Assembly: GCF_000355765.4 (NCBI RefSeq)
Contig: NZ_CP021106.3
Coordinates: 310,001 to 374,000, forward strand
DNA from: Nitrosospira lacus
GTDB taxonomy: Bacteria; Pseudomonadota; Gammaproteobacteria; Burkholderiales; Nitrosomonadaceae
DNA length: 64,000 nucleotides
Direction of reading: 5' to 3'
How positions within the stretch are numbered: the first letter of the stretch is position 1; the number at the start of each line of letters is the position of its first letter. This document shows positions 1 through 10,191 of this stretch, one piece after another. The position numbers and the translations under genes were made by a program. Under the pieces are notes generated by a model that was not told the DNA's origin, did no database searches, and worked only from the letters and a program-made list of their open reading frames with translations.

Positions 1-216
1 ACGCGGAGTCCCGTTCACTGGTTCGAGATCGTGGCCGAGCCAGACCGTCCCATAACCCCCGCTGGAGCCAGGGTGGCAAGCGCATGGAAGCAGAATGAGG
101 TTGATTTGCATGTACACCTTGTGCCGTGCCTGCCATTCTGGGCGACTCAGGAGATTTCGGAATGCGCTGGCCTGGTATCGGCTACGACAAACGTTTTTTC
201 CGATAGCATTCCATGA
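1..216 (+). CDS. Exosortase A-associated hydrolase 2, C-terminal fragment
   Basis: The reading frame is open from base 1 and ends in TGA at 214-216, so this is the 3' end of a gene that begins before the window. The visible 71 residues have no motif that identifies a family. The call rests on context: the stop overlaps the ATG of the next gene in an ATGA, and that gene is the 'hydrolase 1' of exosortase-A loci, which commonly follows 'hydrolase 2' directly. If right, it is an alpha/beta hydrolase of unknown substrate that travels with EPS/PEP-CTERM loci. An internal ATG at 31 is not a credible start. Confidence 0.55.
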   Translation, partial: TRSPVHWFEIVAEPDRPITPAGARVASAWKQNEVDLHVHLVPCLPFWATQEISECAGLVSATTNVFSDSIP

Positions 217-1085
217 ATTTCGGGGAACGTACGATTACCTTTTCGTGTAACGGCAACTGGTTATACGGAGTTTTGAGTTTGCCCGAATCCTCTGTTTCCA
301 GAGGCGTGGTGATCGTAGTGGGGGGACCCCAATATCGGGTTGGGAGCCACCGTCAATTTACATTGCTTGCCCGCCACCTTGCCGCTCATGGTGTACCCGT
401 GCTGCGTTTTGATTACCGGGGAATGGGCGATAGCGAAGGAGATGTGAGAACGTTTGAAGATCTGGACGACGACCTGCGTAGCGCGATCGATGGCTTTCTG
501 AACGAAGTTCCGTCTGTCAACGAAGTGGTGATCTGGGGATTATGTGATGCTGCGTCGGCCGCACTTTTCTATTCTCATCAGGATAAACGCGTAACCGGCC
601 TGGTACTGCTTAATCCGTGGGTAAGGACGGATGAAGGAGCTGCCAAGGTTTATCTGAAACATTATTACGTCGCCCGGCTATTTGAACCACGCTTATGGAG
701 CAAAATATTACAGGGGCGCTTTAATTATTCGGAGGCGGCTCAATCATTCCTGAAGACTATCGGCACAGTCTTGAAGAGAAAAAAAAGTACTGTGGCAGTC
801 CCGAATAGGGAGGGGAGCAAATCTTGCGATCGGACACCCCTGCCACAACGGATGTTCACCGGACTCAGCTGCTTCGAAGGAAGGCTGCTCCTGATTACCA
901 GCGGCAATGACCTCACGGCTCAAGAGTTTCTGGACATGGTCCGCGGTTCACCCGAGTGGCAACAGCTGCTCGCCTCTCCACGCGTATCCCGGCTCGATTT
1001 ACCCGAAGCCACGCATACCTTCTCCCGGCGCGAGTGGCGTGATCAGGTGGCAGCCTGGACAAAGGACTGGATTCGGTCATGGTAA
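213..1085 (+). CDS. Exosortase A system-associated hydrolase 1 (alpha/beta hydrolase)
   Basis: A 290-residue cytoplasmic alpha/beta hydrolase. An oxyanion-type loop (VGGPQYRVGSHRQF, residues 36-49) and FDYRGMGDS (66-74) precede the nucleophile elbow WGLCDAAS (108-115), where Cys111 stands in the usual serine position. The likely catalytic His is in ATHTFSRREW near the C-terminus. This layout matches the 'hydrolase 1, exosortase A system-associated' family, whose substrate is unknown. It overlaps the upstream fragment by 4 bases and the downstream glycosyltransferase by 7, so the three are one operon. I infer a role in EPS or PEP-CTERM biology from context only. Confidence 0.85.
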   Translation: MNFGERTITFSCNGNWLYGVLSLPESSVSRGVVIVVGGPQYRVGSHRQFTLLARHLAAHGVPVLRFDYRGMGDSEGDVRTFEDLDDDLRSAIDGFLNEVPSVNEVVIWGLCDAASAALFYSHQDKRVTGLVLLNPWVRTDEGAAKVYLKHYYVARLFEPRLWSKILQGRFNYSEAAQSFLKTIGTVLKRKKSTVAVPNREGSKSCDRTPLPQRMFTGLSCFEGRLLLITSGNDLTAQEFLDMVRGSPEWQQLLASPRVSRLDLPEATHTFSRREWRDQVAAWTKDWIRSW

Positions 1086-2329
1086 AAAGGGTCCTGATGA
1101 TCGCATTTCACTTTCCTCCCATGCGCGGGAGTAGCGGCATCCTGCGGACCCTGAAATTCTCCAGGTATCTTCCTGAATTTGACTGGGAACCCATCGTACT
1201 GACCGCCCATCCCAGAGCCTATGCCAGCACCAGTAACGATCAGGCCGGCGAAATCGCGGACCGGGTAGCGGTATATCGGGCATTTGCTTTGGATACATCC
1301 AGGCACCTGTCGTTTATGGGGCGATACCCCACGCTGCTGGCTTTGCCAGACCGCTGGGCCTCCTGGTCGCTTGGAGCGGTGCCCATGGGTCTGTATCTGA
1401 TTCGAAAATACCGGCCCGATGTCATCTGGTCAACTTATCCAATCGCGACAGCTCATTTGATCGGACTTAGCTTGAGTCGATTGACCGGGCTTCCCTGGGT
1501 TGCGGATTTCAGGGATCCAATGACCGATGTAGACTATCCACCCGATCCGCTCACTCGTCGTATGTTTCAATGGATAGAGAAAAAGTCGGTCAACTATTGC
1601 ACTAAGGCTGTTCTCACTACTCCAGGGGCGATTGACAACTATAAAGAACGATTTCCACAAACGCCCGCTTCGCATTTCCATCTCATTGAGAATGGATATG
1701 ATGAGGAAAATTTTGCCGCGGCTGAATCAAGCCGGGTAGAGGAACAAAAAAAAAGTGCTCGGCTCATTCTGGTACATAGCGGGATTATTTATCCTTCCGA
1801 ACGCGACCCGACACAGTTCTTCGAAGCCCTTGCGGTTCTCGCCCGGCAAGGGTTGATTTCTCACACCGGTCTTCACGTGATCCTGCGAGCCACCGCTCAC
1901 GATGAATACCTTCTTCGACTGATAGATCAATACGAGATTGGTAATATTGTTTCGCTCGCCCCCCCCATTCCCTATCGGGAGGCCTTGTCCGAAATGCTGG
2001 CTGCGGATGGCCTGCTGATACTTCAGGCATCCAATTGCAATAATCAGATTCCAGCAAAACTTTATGAGTATATGCGTGCTCGCCGTCCCATTCTGGCCTT
2101 GACAGACCCAACTGGAAATACCGCCGCGACATTAATCGGCGTGGGGGTCGACACGATAGCACCCCTGGATTCCAGGAATGATATCATGCGGGAACTGCTA
2201 CGTTTTCTGGCATTAATCAAAGCAAATGAGGCTCCCATCGCATCAATGGAAAATGCGCTGGCAGGCTCGCGCAGATCCAGAACAAAGGAGCTGGGCAATC
2301 TTCTTGATACCGTGGCGCAACACGCCTGA
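1079..2329 (+). CDS. Family 4-type glycosyltransferase
   Basis: 416 residues with the two-Rossmann (GT-B) layout. The N-terminal domain opens with a FHFPP loop and GSSGILR, typical of GT4 acceptor domains. The C-terminal half carries an HSGIIYP strand-loop and the donor-site stretch from PYREALSEMLAADGLLILQ to KLYEYMRARRPILAL, in which KLYEY supplies the conserved Glu. It probably adds a sugar to a lipid-linked oligosaccharide at the inner face of the membrane. Donor and acceptor cannot be read from sequence. The start overlaps the hydrolase gene by 7 bases, which suggests translational coupling. Being the last glycosyltransferase of the left-hand locus, it is separate from the XrtB operon. 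Confidence 0.85.
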   Translation: MVKRVLMIAFHFPPMRGSSGILRTLKFSRYLPEFDWEPIVLTAHPRAYASTSNDQAGEIADRVAVYRAFALDTSRHLSFMGRYPTLLALPDRWASWSLGAVPMGLYLIRKYRPDVIWSTYPIATAHLIGLSLSRLTGLPWVADFRDPMTDVDYPPDPLTRRMFQWIEKKSVNYCTKAVLTTPGAIDNYKERFPQTPASHFHLIENGYDEENFAAAESSRVEEQKKSARLILVHSGIIYPSERDPTQFFEALAVLARQGLISHTGLHVILRATAHDEYLLRLIDQYEIGNIVSLAPPIPYREALSEMLAADGLLILQASNCNNQIPAKLYEYMRARRPILALTDPTGNTAATLIGVGVDTIAPLDSRNDIMRELLRFLALIKANEAPIASMENALAGSRRSRTKELGNLLDTVAQHA

Positions 2330-2386
2330 TGATCGCGAATCGTTACCCATTGTCCGAATCGAATATTTACCTGGAAGGAGCCTGTA

Positions 2387-3016
2387 ATGAAACCAGTATC
2401 TTGCCTTGCAGCATTAGTGATTTCTGTGGTCTCAATAAACCTTCAGGCGGCGCCTCATTGTGGAGAGCTAACCGTAGCCTATGGGGCAACCGGTGGCGAC
2501 TACACAAACAGTGAGGATAGGAAGAACAAAGTACCTATCGTCGAGCAATATCATTTTACCCCCAATATTGAGAATCTGGTCAGTGGAAATTCGGGACCCT
2601 TGGGGGGAGAGTTGACCTATACACTCGAACGTTTCCCCAACCACCACCGTGCATTGGCATCATTTGCAAAACTTGGCCTTAGAGATAAAACTCCAAAACC
2701 GATTGGCTCACGTTTTTCCGTGGAATGCGCATTTGACCGCGCTATTCGCTTCAAGCCAAACGATCCCACGGTTCGCATGGTATACGGTACCTATCTCCTA
2801 AAACTTGGGCAGCAGGATAAAGCCATCGACCAGCTCAATGTGGCAGTTAACCTTCAACCGGAAGACCCCACTATTAACTATAATCTCGGCTTGCTCTACG
2901 TGCAGAAAAAAGATTATGAACAGGCAAGAACTTATGCAAAGAAGGCCTATGAACTTGGCTTCCCGCTGCCTGGCCTCAAAAACAAGCTGGTGGAAGCTGG
3001 AAAATGGGAAGATTAG
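2387..3016 (+). CDS. Exported TPR protein
   Basis: 209 residues. Residues 1-22 form a signal peptide ending LQAA, followed by a Cys-containing region unlike any family I recognise (about 23-105). Two to three tetratricopeptide repeats follow (about 110-195), with the phrases AFDRAIRFKPNDP, AIDQLNVAVNLQPEDP and YNLGLLYVQKKDYEQA. The start is well supported: a GGAAGGAG Shine-Dalgarno lies about 5 bases before ATG 2387. TPRs mediate protein contacts, so a periplasmic scaffolding role in EPS assembly is possible but unproven. It sits 57 bases after the glycosyltransferase, probably in the same transcript, and converges with the epimerase at 3069. Confidence 0.8.
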   Translation: MKPVSCLAALVISVVSINLQAAPHCGELTVAYGATGGDYTNSEDRKNKVPIVEQYHFTPNIENLVSGNSGPLGGELTYTLERFPNHHRALASFAKLGLRDKTPKPIGSRFSVECAFDRAIRFKPNDPTVRMVYGTYLLKLGQQDKAIDQLNVAVNLQPEDPTINYNLGLLYVQKKDYEQARTYAKKAYELGFPLPGLKNKLVEAGKWED

Positions 3017-3068
3017 TCTGAGGCGAGGGTGGCCTACTTCGCAAGAACTTCGGCCATCTTAATATTGT

Positions 3069-4118
3069 TTATTTTGTATCGCCGCTCTCGGATGCAAGAT
3101 GGGTAATATACCAATCCAGCGCCTGCTTAAGCCCTTCATCGATCCGATGGGTGGGCGCAAAACCCAGCATCCTGACAGCCTTGGAAATATCGGCCTGTGA
3201 ATGACGTACATCCCCCTCGCGAAACTCTACATACTCCGGCCTATGGTGCTGGAGGTGGGGAAACTTTTCCAGAAGTAACGTACGCATCATTTCATAGAGT
3301 TGATTGAGGCTGGTGCGTTCATTAATTGCCACGTTGTAGATCTGATTGACCGCGTCCGGATTCTCGGTCAGTGCCGCCAGAAGGTTGGCTTGAATAACAT
3401 TCTCAATAAAACAGAAATCCCGGCTCGTTTCACCGTCTCCATTGATATACAGCGTCTTGTTCCTGATAAGCGCGGCGATCCATTGAGGAATCACTGCCGC
3501 ATAGGCGCCATGTGGGTCCTGCCTCGGTCCGAACACATTAAAATAGCGCAGACCTATGGAGCCCATGCCATAGCAGCGAGCAAATACTTCAGCGTAGAGT
3601 TCGTTAACATACTTGGTCACGGCATAAGGCGAGAGTGGCCGTCCGATCACCGCTTCAATTTTTGGCAAATCGGGATGATCGCCATAGGTGGAACTGGATG
3701 CCGCATAGATAAAACGCCTGACAGGAGCGTCTCGTGAGGCCACCAGTAAATTAAGGAAACCCGAAATGTTGTTCTCGTTTGTGCGGATGGGATCCTGAAT
3801 CGAACGCGGCACGGATCCAAGAGCCGCTTCATGCAATACGTAATCCACGCCTTTGCACGCATCCCTGCAAACTTCGAGCTGGCGGATATCGCCCTCAAGG
3901 AAATTGAAATTCCGCCATGCCTCTTCTCCAACCAGCTCTTTTATCTGCTCGAGGTTATTCCGATAACCGGTCGAAAAATTATCCAGTCCAACTACTCTCT
4001 GGTTCAGCTTGAGTAAGGCCTGCAGCAAATTAGACCCGATAAACCCGGCAACACCTGTAATCAGCCAGCAATATTGATGATCTTTCAGATGCCGCAGAAT
4101 ATTTTGATAGCTTGTCAT
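3069..4118 (-). CDS. wbpP: UDP-N-acetylglucosamine 4-epimerase (WbpP/TviC type)
   Basis: A 349-residue extended SDR. It has an N-terminal extension typical of WbpP/TviC, then the nucleotide-binding [12 protein letters not shown] (about 22-33), YAASSSTYG, and the catalytic Tyr-xxx-Lys in [13 protein letters not shown]. The family interconverts UDP-GlcNAc and UDP-GalNAc in the cytoplasm. It follows the UDP-sugar dehydrogenase at 4263 on the same strand with 144 bases between, the same pairing as in Vi antigen and Pseudomonas B-band synthesis. Together they would make UDP-GalNAc uronic acid. Fine substrate choice is inferred from family resemblance. Confidence 0.88.
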   Translation of the reverse strand: MTSYQNILRHLKDHQYCWLITGVAGFIGSNLLQALLKLNQRVVGLDNFSTGYRNNLEQIKELVGEEAWRNFNFLEGDIRQLEVCRDACKGVDYVLHEAALGSVPRSIQDPIRTNENNISGFLNLLVASRDAPVRRFIYAASSSTYGDHPDLPKIEAVIGRPLSPYAVTKYVNELYAEVFARCYGMGSIGLRYFNVFGPRQDPHGAYAAVIPQWIAALIRNKTLYINGDGETSRDFCFIENVIQANLLAALTENPDAVNQIYNVAINERTSLNQLYEMMRTLLLEKFPHLQHHRPEYVEFREGDVRHSQADISKAVRMLGFAPTHRIDEGLKQALDWYITHLASESGDTK

Positions 4119-4262
4119 ATTCGGTCATCCTGTTTATTCGGCTTAAATCTGCCCGGTAACAAGATTACCAGAACAATAAAAGTCAAATGGTGCAAAGAAT
4201 CTCTGGGGATCATGGGCCGGGCTGAAAAGATAGAAAGTGAGCCGCAACCATCAGATCGAGGT

Positions 4263-5543
4263 TTAAAGCCGCCAGACGTTAAAACCAGCCGCGCGTAGCG
4301 CTATTGGGTCGAGCTGGGATTTAACATCAATAAAGCATCCTTTATCGGTGACTTTGGATTGGAAGTCTGTCAAGGGTCTGCCGATAAATTCCCGATGCGA
4401 AACCGCAACTATTATCGCATCCGCACACGGGAGATTTTCCCATGACTCAAGTTCCAGGCCATACTCATGACGAGCTTCCCCGGGGTCGGCGACAGGATCA
4501 TGGACATGGATCTCCACGCCGTAGGACTTGAGTTCATTAATCAGGTCCGCCACCTTCGAGTTCCTCAGGTCGGGGCAGTTTTCCTTGAAGGATAATCCGA
4601 GAACATTCACTCGTGCACCCCGGACGTTAATATCAGCCTTTATGATGTGTTTTATTGTTTGTTCCGCGACAAATTTTGCCATGCTGTCATTGATACGGCG
4701 CCCCGCCAGAATAACCTGGGGGATATAACCGATCATCTCTGCCTTGTGGGTAAGATAATAAGGGTCCACGCCGATGCAATGCCCGCCTACCAGACCGGGA
4801 CGAAAGGGGAGAAAATTCCATTTGGTACCCGCAGCCTGGAGAACTTCAAGGGTATCAATTCCCAACTTATCGAAAATGATAGCCAGCTCATTCATCAATG
4901 CTATATTCAGGTCGCGCTGCGTATTCTCAATTACTTTCGCGGCCTCTGCAACCTTGATGCTGGATGCGCGATACACGCCGGCGCACACCACGCTTTCATA
5001 AAGCACTGCAATTTTTTCCAGTGTATCGTCGTCGTCTCCCGACACGACCTTCAAAATAGTGGTCAGCCTGTGCTGTTTGTCACCGGGATTGATACGTTCC
5101 GGAGAGAAGCCCACATGAAAATCATTTTTCCATTTCATACCGGAATGTTTCTCCAGCACCGGAATGCAGATTTCCTCCGTGGCACCCGGATATACTGTGG
5201 ATTCATATATAACAATCGCTCCTCGCTTCATATGCTTCGCTACGGTCTGACTAGCCCCGGCGAGCGCAGCAAAATCCGGCTGATGGGCAAGATCCACCGG
5301 TGTTGGCACTGCCACCACGATATAGTCGGCCTGCGCTAACTCAGAAGGGTCCGTGGTGACAGAAAGCTGACTTGCGGCCCGAAGATCCTCAAACGGCACT
5401 TCGCCGGTGGGGTCTACGCAACGCTTATAACTTTCGACTTTGCTGGCGGAAAGATCGTAACCTATAGTCCGCCGTTTCTTGCCGAATTCAACCGCCAAGG
5501 GCAATCCTACGTAACCCAAGCCCACCACAGCTACGACACTCAT
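4263..5543 (-). CDS. tviB: UDP-N-acetyl-hexosamine 6-dehydrogenase (TviB/WbpO type)
   Basis: 426 residues. The NAD-binding VVGLGYVGLPLAVEFGKK opens the protein. The central helix carries AAKVIENTQRDLNIALMNEL, and the catalytic Cys lies in GLVGGHCIGVDPYYL. The C-terminal UDP-binding domain includes LGLSFKENCPDLRNSK. These are hallmarks of the UDP-glucose/UDP-HexNAc dehydrogenase family and, given length and partner, of the TviB/WbpO branch. It oxidises C6 of the UDP-HexNAc to the uronic acid with two NAD+. I chose ATG 5543 over the upstream ATG at 5570 because GGAG sits 7 bases before 5543 and the Rossmann strand starts immediately after it. Confidence 0.9.
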   Translation of the reverse strand: MSVVAVVGLGYVGLPLAVEFGKKRRTIGYDLSASKVESYKRCVDPTGEVPFEDLRAASQLSVTTDPSELAQADYIVVAVPTPVDLAHQPDFAALAGASQTVAKHMKRGAIVIYESTVYPGATEEICIPVLEKHSGMKWKNDFHVGFSPERINPGDKQHRLTTILKVVSGDDDDTLEKIAVLYESVVCAGVYRASSIKVAEAAKVIENTQRDLNIALMNELAIIFDKLGIDTLEVLQAAGTKWNFLPFRPGLVGGHCIGVDPYYLTHKAEMIGYIPQVILAGRRINDSMAKFVAEQTIKHIIKADINVRGARVNVLGLSFKENCPDLRNSKVADLINELKSYGVEIHVHDPVADPGEARHEYGLELESWENLPCADAIIVAVSHREFIGRPLTDFQSKVTDKGCFIDVKSQLDPIALRAAGFNVWRL

Positions 5544-5984
5544 AATTATCTCCACTCCATTATTGTTCATACAACATAAATAATTGCCGCGTCACTCAGA
5601 ATTATCAGCCTGAACTCGCATAAGGTAACCTGTACTAAAGGCCAATTCTGCAACAGCTATATATCAGCATATCATACCGGGTAACGATGGTGATAAGATA
5701 ACAAGAACAGGTGTTTCCCAATAGCACCAAGCAGATAGATCTGCAGCGAATGGCTATTTACATGTTATAAATAAAAAATGGGTATTATTACCACCTTTAA
5801 AATAGATGAAGCGTTCCCATCAACTTCATCCATGAATGATCCGGGTATATACGCATGATTTTCGACTACCGGCCCCTATACTTCCGATAACACAATACAT
5901 CGTGCTATTGCTGGATTTGCTGGGAGCAGGTTTTTGAGGCGGCGTTTAATATAATTACAATCGCTAATGGAAAAGGGAAGAGTT
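5544..5984. promoter_or_regulatory. Divergent intergenic region, tviB and prsT
   Basis: 441 AT-rich bases with no coding signal separate two divergent genes. A perfect TATAAT (5950-5955, + strand) lies 29 bases before the prsT start codon and could be its -10 box, although no clear -35 stands 17 bases upstream. The segment GATGAAG-N12-CTTCATC near 5808-5833 is a 7-base inverted repeat that could be an operator. No good promoter was visible for tviB. Confidence 0.4.
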
Positions 5985-8774
5985 ATGCGTAACCTAAGCG
6001 TCGCCACTGGAACCAAAAGCTTATTGACGCTTGTCACCTCGATTGCACTGATCGGGACAGGCATTGCCGGCTGTAGCAAAACCGAGGATGTTCCGAAGCT
6101 GATGTCCGAAGCCCGACAATATCAGCAAAAGGGCGACGACAAAGCCGCCATTATCCAGCTTAAGAACGTATTGCAGAAAAATCCGGATGATGCCGAAGCC
6201 CGTCATCTCCTGGGTACGATTTATAACAAAACTGGCGAATTGCAATCAGCGGAGAAGGAGCTCCGCAGGGCCTTGAACCTGGGGCTGAGTCCTGAAAAGG
6301 TATTGCCGGACTTAGGGCGAACATTACTGAATCTGGGTCAATTTCAAAAGGTTCTGGATGAAACGCAACAACTTTCCGAGAACAAGAATTCTCCTGAAAT
6401 TTCGACATTGCGGGGACGCGCGCTCCTGGCATTGGGTAAAGCCAAGGAAGCCAAGGATCTATTCGAGCAGGCGCTTCATGACAAACCTGGCTTTCCTGAT
6501 GCATTAATCGGATTGGCTCGATATTCACTCGCAGAAAAAGATATCGAGACTGCAATGCGTTTTACGGAGCAGGCGGTAGCCGGAAATCCGGATAATGCCG
6601 ATGCATGGCTTTTCAAAGGTGACCTGTTACGCACCCAAGGAAAAACTGATCTCGCTCTTGCCGCTTACGATCAGGCTGCGAAGTTAAAACCAAATAACTC
6701 CACCGCGTTTATCAATAAAGCCTTCATAGAAATTGATACCGGAAAATTGGAAGCCGCCAAGGCGGATATCGATGCGGCACGCAAAGTGGCACCCGGTAAC
6801 CTGATGGTCCTCTATACCCAGGCGCTGCTTGATTTCACCCAGGGAAAGAACGCTGTCGCATGGGAATCTTTGCAACAGATACTGAGCAAGGCTCCGGAAC
6901 ATATGCCTAGCGTATTACTCGCGGGAGCAGTTCAACTTGCATTGGGATCAATACAGCAAGCCGAACAACATCTGAAGCATTATCTGGACAAAGACCCGGG
7001 AAATCTTTATGCCCGCAAATTAATGGCCTCGATTATGCTAAAAAGCCGTCAGCCACAACGTGCGATCGCCATACTGAGTCCTATGCTCAAAAACGTGCAG
7101 CAAGACCCTCAGTTGTTCGCCTTGGCGGGTGAGTCCTATATGCAGGCCAAGGATTTTGCCAAGGCAACGGAGTATTTTGAAAAGGCCAGCAATATCGCGC
7201 CGGAAAGTGTAATGCTGCATACCGCGCTAAGCATGAGCAAACTGGGAGAGGGCGATGGTTCTCGTGCCGTGGCCGAGCTGGAGAAAGCAACAAAACTGGA
7301 CCCCAAATCTGCTAACGCAGGCATTTTGCTGGTCATGACCCATCTTCGTCTCAAAGAATTCGACAAGGCGCTCACGGCGGCGAAAACTCTTGAAAAGGAA
7401 CATCCGGACAACCCCTTCATTCAGAATCTGAAAGGTGGCATCTATCTGGGTAAGAAAGACGTGCCCAGCGCGCGTGCAAGTTTTGAAAAGGCGCTTTCCC
7501 TTGATCCTGTTTTTTTCCCGGCTGTGACGAATCTCGCGCAACTTGACCTGCGGGACAAGAATCCGGATGCCGCCAAAAAGCGCTTTGAGGCCATTCTGCA
7601 AAAGGACCCAAAGAATATTCAGGCTATGACCGCGCTCTCCGGTCTTGCTCTCAATCAGGGGCAAGCCAAGGAGGCTACAGCATGGCTGGAACGGGCCGCC
7701 AAAGAGAATCCGGATGCGCTCCAGCCCGCCATGCTTCTGGGAGTCCATTATCTGCGTTTGGGAGAAAAGCAGAAAGCTCTGATCTTTGCCCAAAAACTGC
7801 AGGGCACACATACCCGCGACCCGGGTGTGCTGGAGCTTCTGGCACAAGCCCAGTTTGCCAACGATGACAAGGCTGGCGCTCTGGAGAGTTACAACAAACT
7901 TGCTGTCGTAATGCCGGAATCCGCTCTCGCCCAATTCCGTATCGCTTCCATTCACATGTCAATGCAGAACTTGCCCGCCGCTTCTGATGCTTTGAAAAAA
8001 GCGTTGACATTAAAACCCGACTACCTGGATGCACAATTGGCGCAAGTCATACTTGAGGCACAAAAGGGAAATTATGAAAGAGCCATTTCAATTTCCCGCC
8101 AGATTCAGAAACAGCAACAAAAATCACCTGTAGGTTACATAGCGGAAGGTGATCTGCAAATGAAACAAAAAAATTCCGTGCTCGCTATAAAAGCTTATGA
8201 ACACGCATTGACGCTCAACAAGAGTCAACCCTTAATAATCAAATTGCATGAATTGATCAGCCAGACGGGAAAGGGCAAGGAAGCAAACACCCGTTTGCTC
8301 CAATGGCTGAAGGAACGGCCTGATGATGCATCGGTTCGCATGTACCTTGCCGGAGTGTATCTCACAGACGGCCAGACGAAATCCGCCATAGAGCAATATC
8401 GAATTGTCCTGCAGAAAAATCCAGACTATGTGCCGGCGTTGAACAATCTTGCGACGGCTTACCAGCGGGAAAAAGACCCGCTGGCCCTGGAATATGCTGA
8501 AAAAGCATATAAACTGACCCCCGAGAGCCCGGAAATACTGGACACCCTAGGATGGATATTGGTAGAACAAGGCAACTTAACCCGCGGCTTGCCGCTCCTG
8601 CAGAAAGCCGCCTCGCTGGCACCGGACATAGGGGAGATCCGCTACCACTTTGCGCTTGGACTGGTTAAAGCGGGTGACAAGGCTAAAGCCCGAAAAGAAC
8701 TTGAACAATTGCTGGCTACGGGAAAGGATTTCCCCCAGATCAACGAGGCAAAAACGTTGCTGAAGCAAATATAG
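5985..8774 (+). CDS. prsT: PEP-CTERM system TPR lipoprotein PrsT
   Basis: 929 residues. A lipoprotein signal ends at IAGC, lipidated Cys30. Almost the whole remainder is tandem tetratricopeptide repeats of about 34 residues with recurrent ALNLDP/NPDN-type turns. This length, the lipobox and the repeat density match the PrsT family found beside exosortase/EPS loci, thought to be a periplasm-facing or outer-membrane scaffold for EPS or PEP-CTERM handling. ATG 5985 is preferred over ATG 5967 because GGGAAGAG lies just before it and the signal peptide then starts with MRNLS. The gene is monocistronic, followed by a CCTCTC-TTT-GAGAGG hairpin at 8873-8887. Confidence 0.88.
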   Translation: MRNLSVATGTKSLLTLVTSIALIGTGIAGCSKTEDVPKLMSEARQYQQKGDDKAAIIQLKNVLQKNPDDAEARHLLGTIYNKTGELQSAEKELRRALNLGLSPEKVLPDLGRTLLNLGQFQKVLDETQQLSENKNSPEISTLRGRALLALGKAKEAKDLFEQALHDKPGFPDALIGLARYSLAEKDIETAMRFTEQAVAGNPDNADAWLFKGDLLRTQGKTDLALAAYDQAAKLKPNNSTAFINKAFIEIDTGKLEAAKADIDAARKVAPGNLMVLYTQALLDFTQGKNAVAWESLQQILSKAPEHMPSVLLAGAVQLALGSIQQAEQHLKHYLDKDPGNLYARKLMASIMLKSRQPQRAIAILSPMLKNVQQDPQLFALAGESYMQAKDFAKATEYFEKASNIAPESVMLHTALSMSKLGEGDGSRAVAELEKATKLDPKSANAGILLVMTHLRLKEFDKALTAAKTLEKEHPDNPFIQNLKGGIYLGKKDVPSARASFEKALSLDPVFFPAVTNLAQLDLRDKNPDAAKKRFEAILQKDPKNIQAMTALSGLALNQGQAKEATAWLERAAKENPDALQPAMLLGVHYLRLGEKQKALIFAQKLQGTHTRDPGVLELLAQAQFANDDKAGALESYNKLAVVMPESALAQFRIASIHMSMQNLPAASDALKKALTLKPDYLDAQLAQVILEAQKGNYERAISISRQIQKQQQKSPVGYIAEGDLQMKQKNSVLAIKAYEHALTLNKSQPLIIKLHELISQTGKGKEANTRLLQWLKERPDDASVRMYLAGVYLTDGQTKSAIEQYRIVLQKNPDYVPALNNLATAYQREKDPLALEYAEKAYKLTPESPEILDTLGWILVEQGNLTRGLPLLQKAASLAPDIGEIRYHFALGLVKAGDKAKARKELEQLLATGKDFPQINEAKTLLKQI

Positions 8775-8935
8775 GGATAGCCACGGTAACCGCCGGATGA
8801 AAATTCAGAACCCAATAATTCGGTTGCCTTGCGGCATGGGGTAAGTTGGAATGCACTTCGAAGCATGTCCCCCCTCTCTTTGAGAGGCCGGCTAATTGTT
8901 TACGTTTCCCACTCATGTCCGACAGAATCAGTCGA

Positions 8936-10042
8936 TCATGCGTTTTTTTGTCTGGCCACCGTATCATTCAAGGTAGCGTCGGATATGGGCGCATCGCGTC
9001 CTGAGCTTGCCGCCGAAGCCTCGTTCCAGATGCGACGCAGAGCATCCCACATGCCAGCACGCATCGTCTTCAGATAAAGGGTGTTATCACTTAAACCACT
9101 CACCAGCCTCCGCTGAGCCTCACCAAGATTATGATAGGGCAAGCTCATGAAGAGATGATGCGTGGCATGATAGCGCAGGCCAACAGGGGCCCATAGGGCG
9201 GTAATAAACAAATTACCCGGAACATTGATGGAATCGAGAAATTGCTCGGTAAACTCCATCTGATGATCACCGGGGTTACGATAGGCATGGGCGCTGAGCG
9301 TGCGTAATGCGTTCACAAAGAAAATGAACATTGCAATCACGTACCAGAGAACCAGAGCCTTATAGGTCAGCACGCCCAACGCAATGCAAATAAAAGCTGT
9401 TGTTACAAATACGAAAGCGGCAAACTCCTGCAACCGCCAATGCGTATCGTTACGGATGGCATTTTGTGCACGTTTATAGCTCATATCGATGGTAAGCGAG
9501 GAAGCTCGCTCCCAAATAAATTTACGCAGAGGTGGAATCAGATAAGATAGGGGCGTAAGAAGAAGGAAACGGATAATGAAGAAGAGAGGCAGAATGAACG
9601 ACAACATGACATAGCCGACCATAGCCACCGGTTTCTGGGTAGCGAAGGGAATATATTCTCCATCCTTGCTGGTTCCGTAGACATCGCGCTTGTGATGATC
9701 GTTATGCACGCCGTCATAGGTAAAAGAGGGAACCAGCAATGGTATACCGCAAATGATATTCCATACCAGACGAAACAGTCCGAATGTGCCCTTTTTCAAA
9801 TGAGCCAATTCGTGAACGAAAATGGCCGCACGATAAAAAGCAAATGTCGCAACAATCGCGGTTACTATCTGCCAGGCGGAGAACTGCGGCATCGACAGAG
9901 CGGCTATAAAGGAAACCCAACCCAGCGAAATATGAAAGAGAAAATCTCCCCAGTAAATCCAGGGATTGGGCGTCATCAGATCGCGGACAAGCTCGTGTGC
10001 CTCCCGCAACGGGAATTCCCGGCCAGTTGTTGTTTCCATCAT
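8936..10042 (-). CDS. Membrane fatty acid desaturase family protein
   Basis: 368 residues with the three histidine boxes of membrane di-iron desaturases and hydroxylases: HELAH, HNDHH and YHATHH (near residues 77, 113 and 287). Hydrophobic stretches lie around residues 38-75, 140-175 and 200-235. The family inserts double bonds or hydroxyls into acyl chains using O2 and electrons from a ferredoxin or cytochrome. The substrate is not predictable; lipid acyl chains are the default. It sits between prsT (convergent) and rfbC (same strand, 149 bases away), and nothing ties it to sugar synthesis. Either of two adjacent ATG codons (10042 or 10039) could be the start. Confidence 0.85.
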   Translation of the reverse strand: MMETTTGREFPLREAHELVRDLMTPNPWIYWGDFLFHISLGWVSFIAALSMPQFSAWQIVTAIVATFAFYRAAIFVHELAHLKKGTFGLFRLVWNIICGIPLLVPSFTYDGVHNDHHKRDVYGTSKDGEYIPFATQKPVAMVGYVMLSFILPLFFIIRFLLLTPLSYLIPPLRKFIWERASSLTIDMSYKRAQNAIRNDTHWRLQEFAAFVFVTTAFICIALGVLTYKALVLWYVIAMFIFFVNALRTLSAHAYRNPGDHQMEFTEQFLDSINVPGNLFITALWAPVGLRYHATHHLFMSLPYHNLGEAQRRLVSGLSDNTLYLKTMRAGMWDALRRIWNEASAASSGRDAPISDATLNDTVARQKNA

Positions 10043-10191
10043 TTCCAGACCCTCATTTCGGATCGTTCACTGTAGATTGCATTAACCTTGTTTGCAGGCC
10101 TTATCTGATACAGCCGCCGGTTCATAACAACTCGTTCGCATCCGTCTTCGCTTCGTTCATCACGACCATCTGGCAAATAACAGGCGTGGCT

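Noticed and set aside
8873-8887. CCTCTC-TTT-GAGAGG hairpin as a prsT terminator
   Set aside because: Stem of only 6 bp and no T-run on either strand, so not listed as a terminator.
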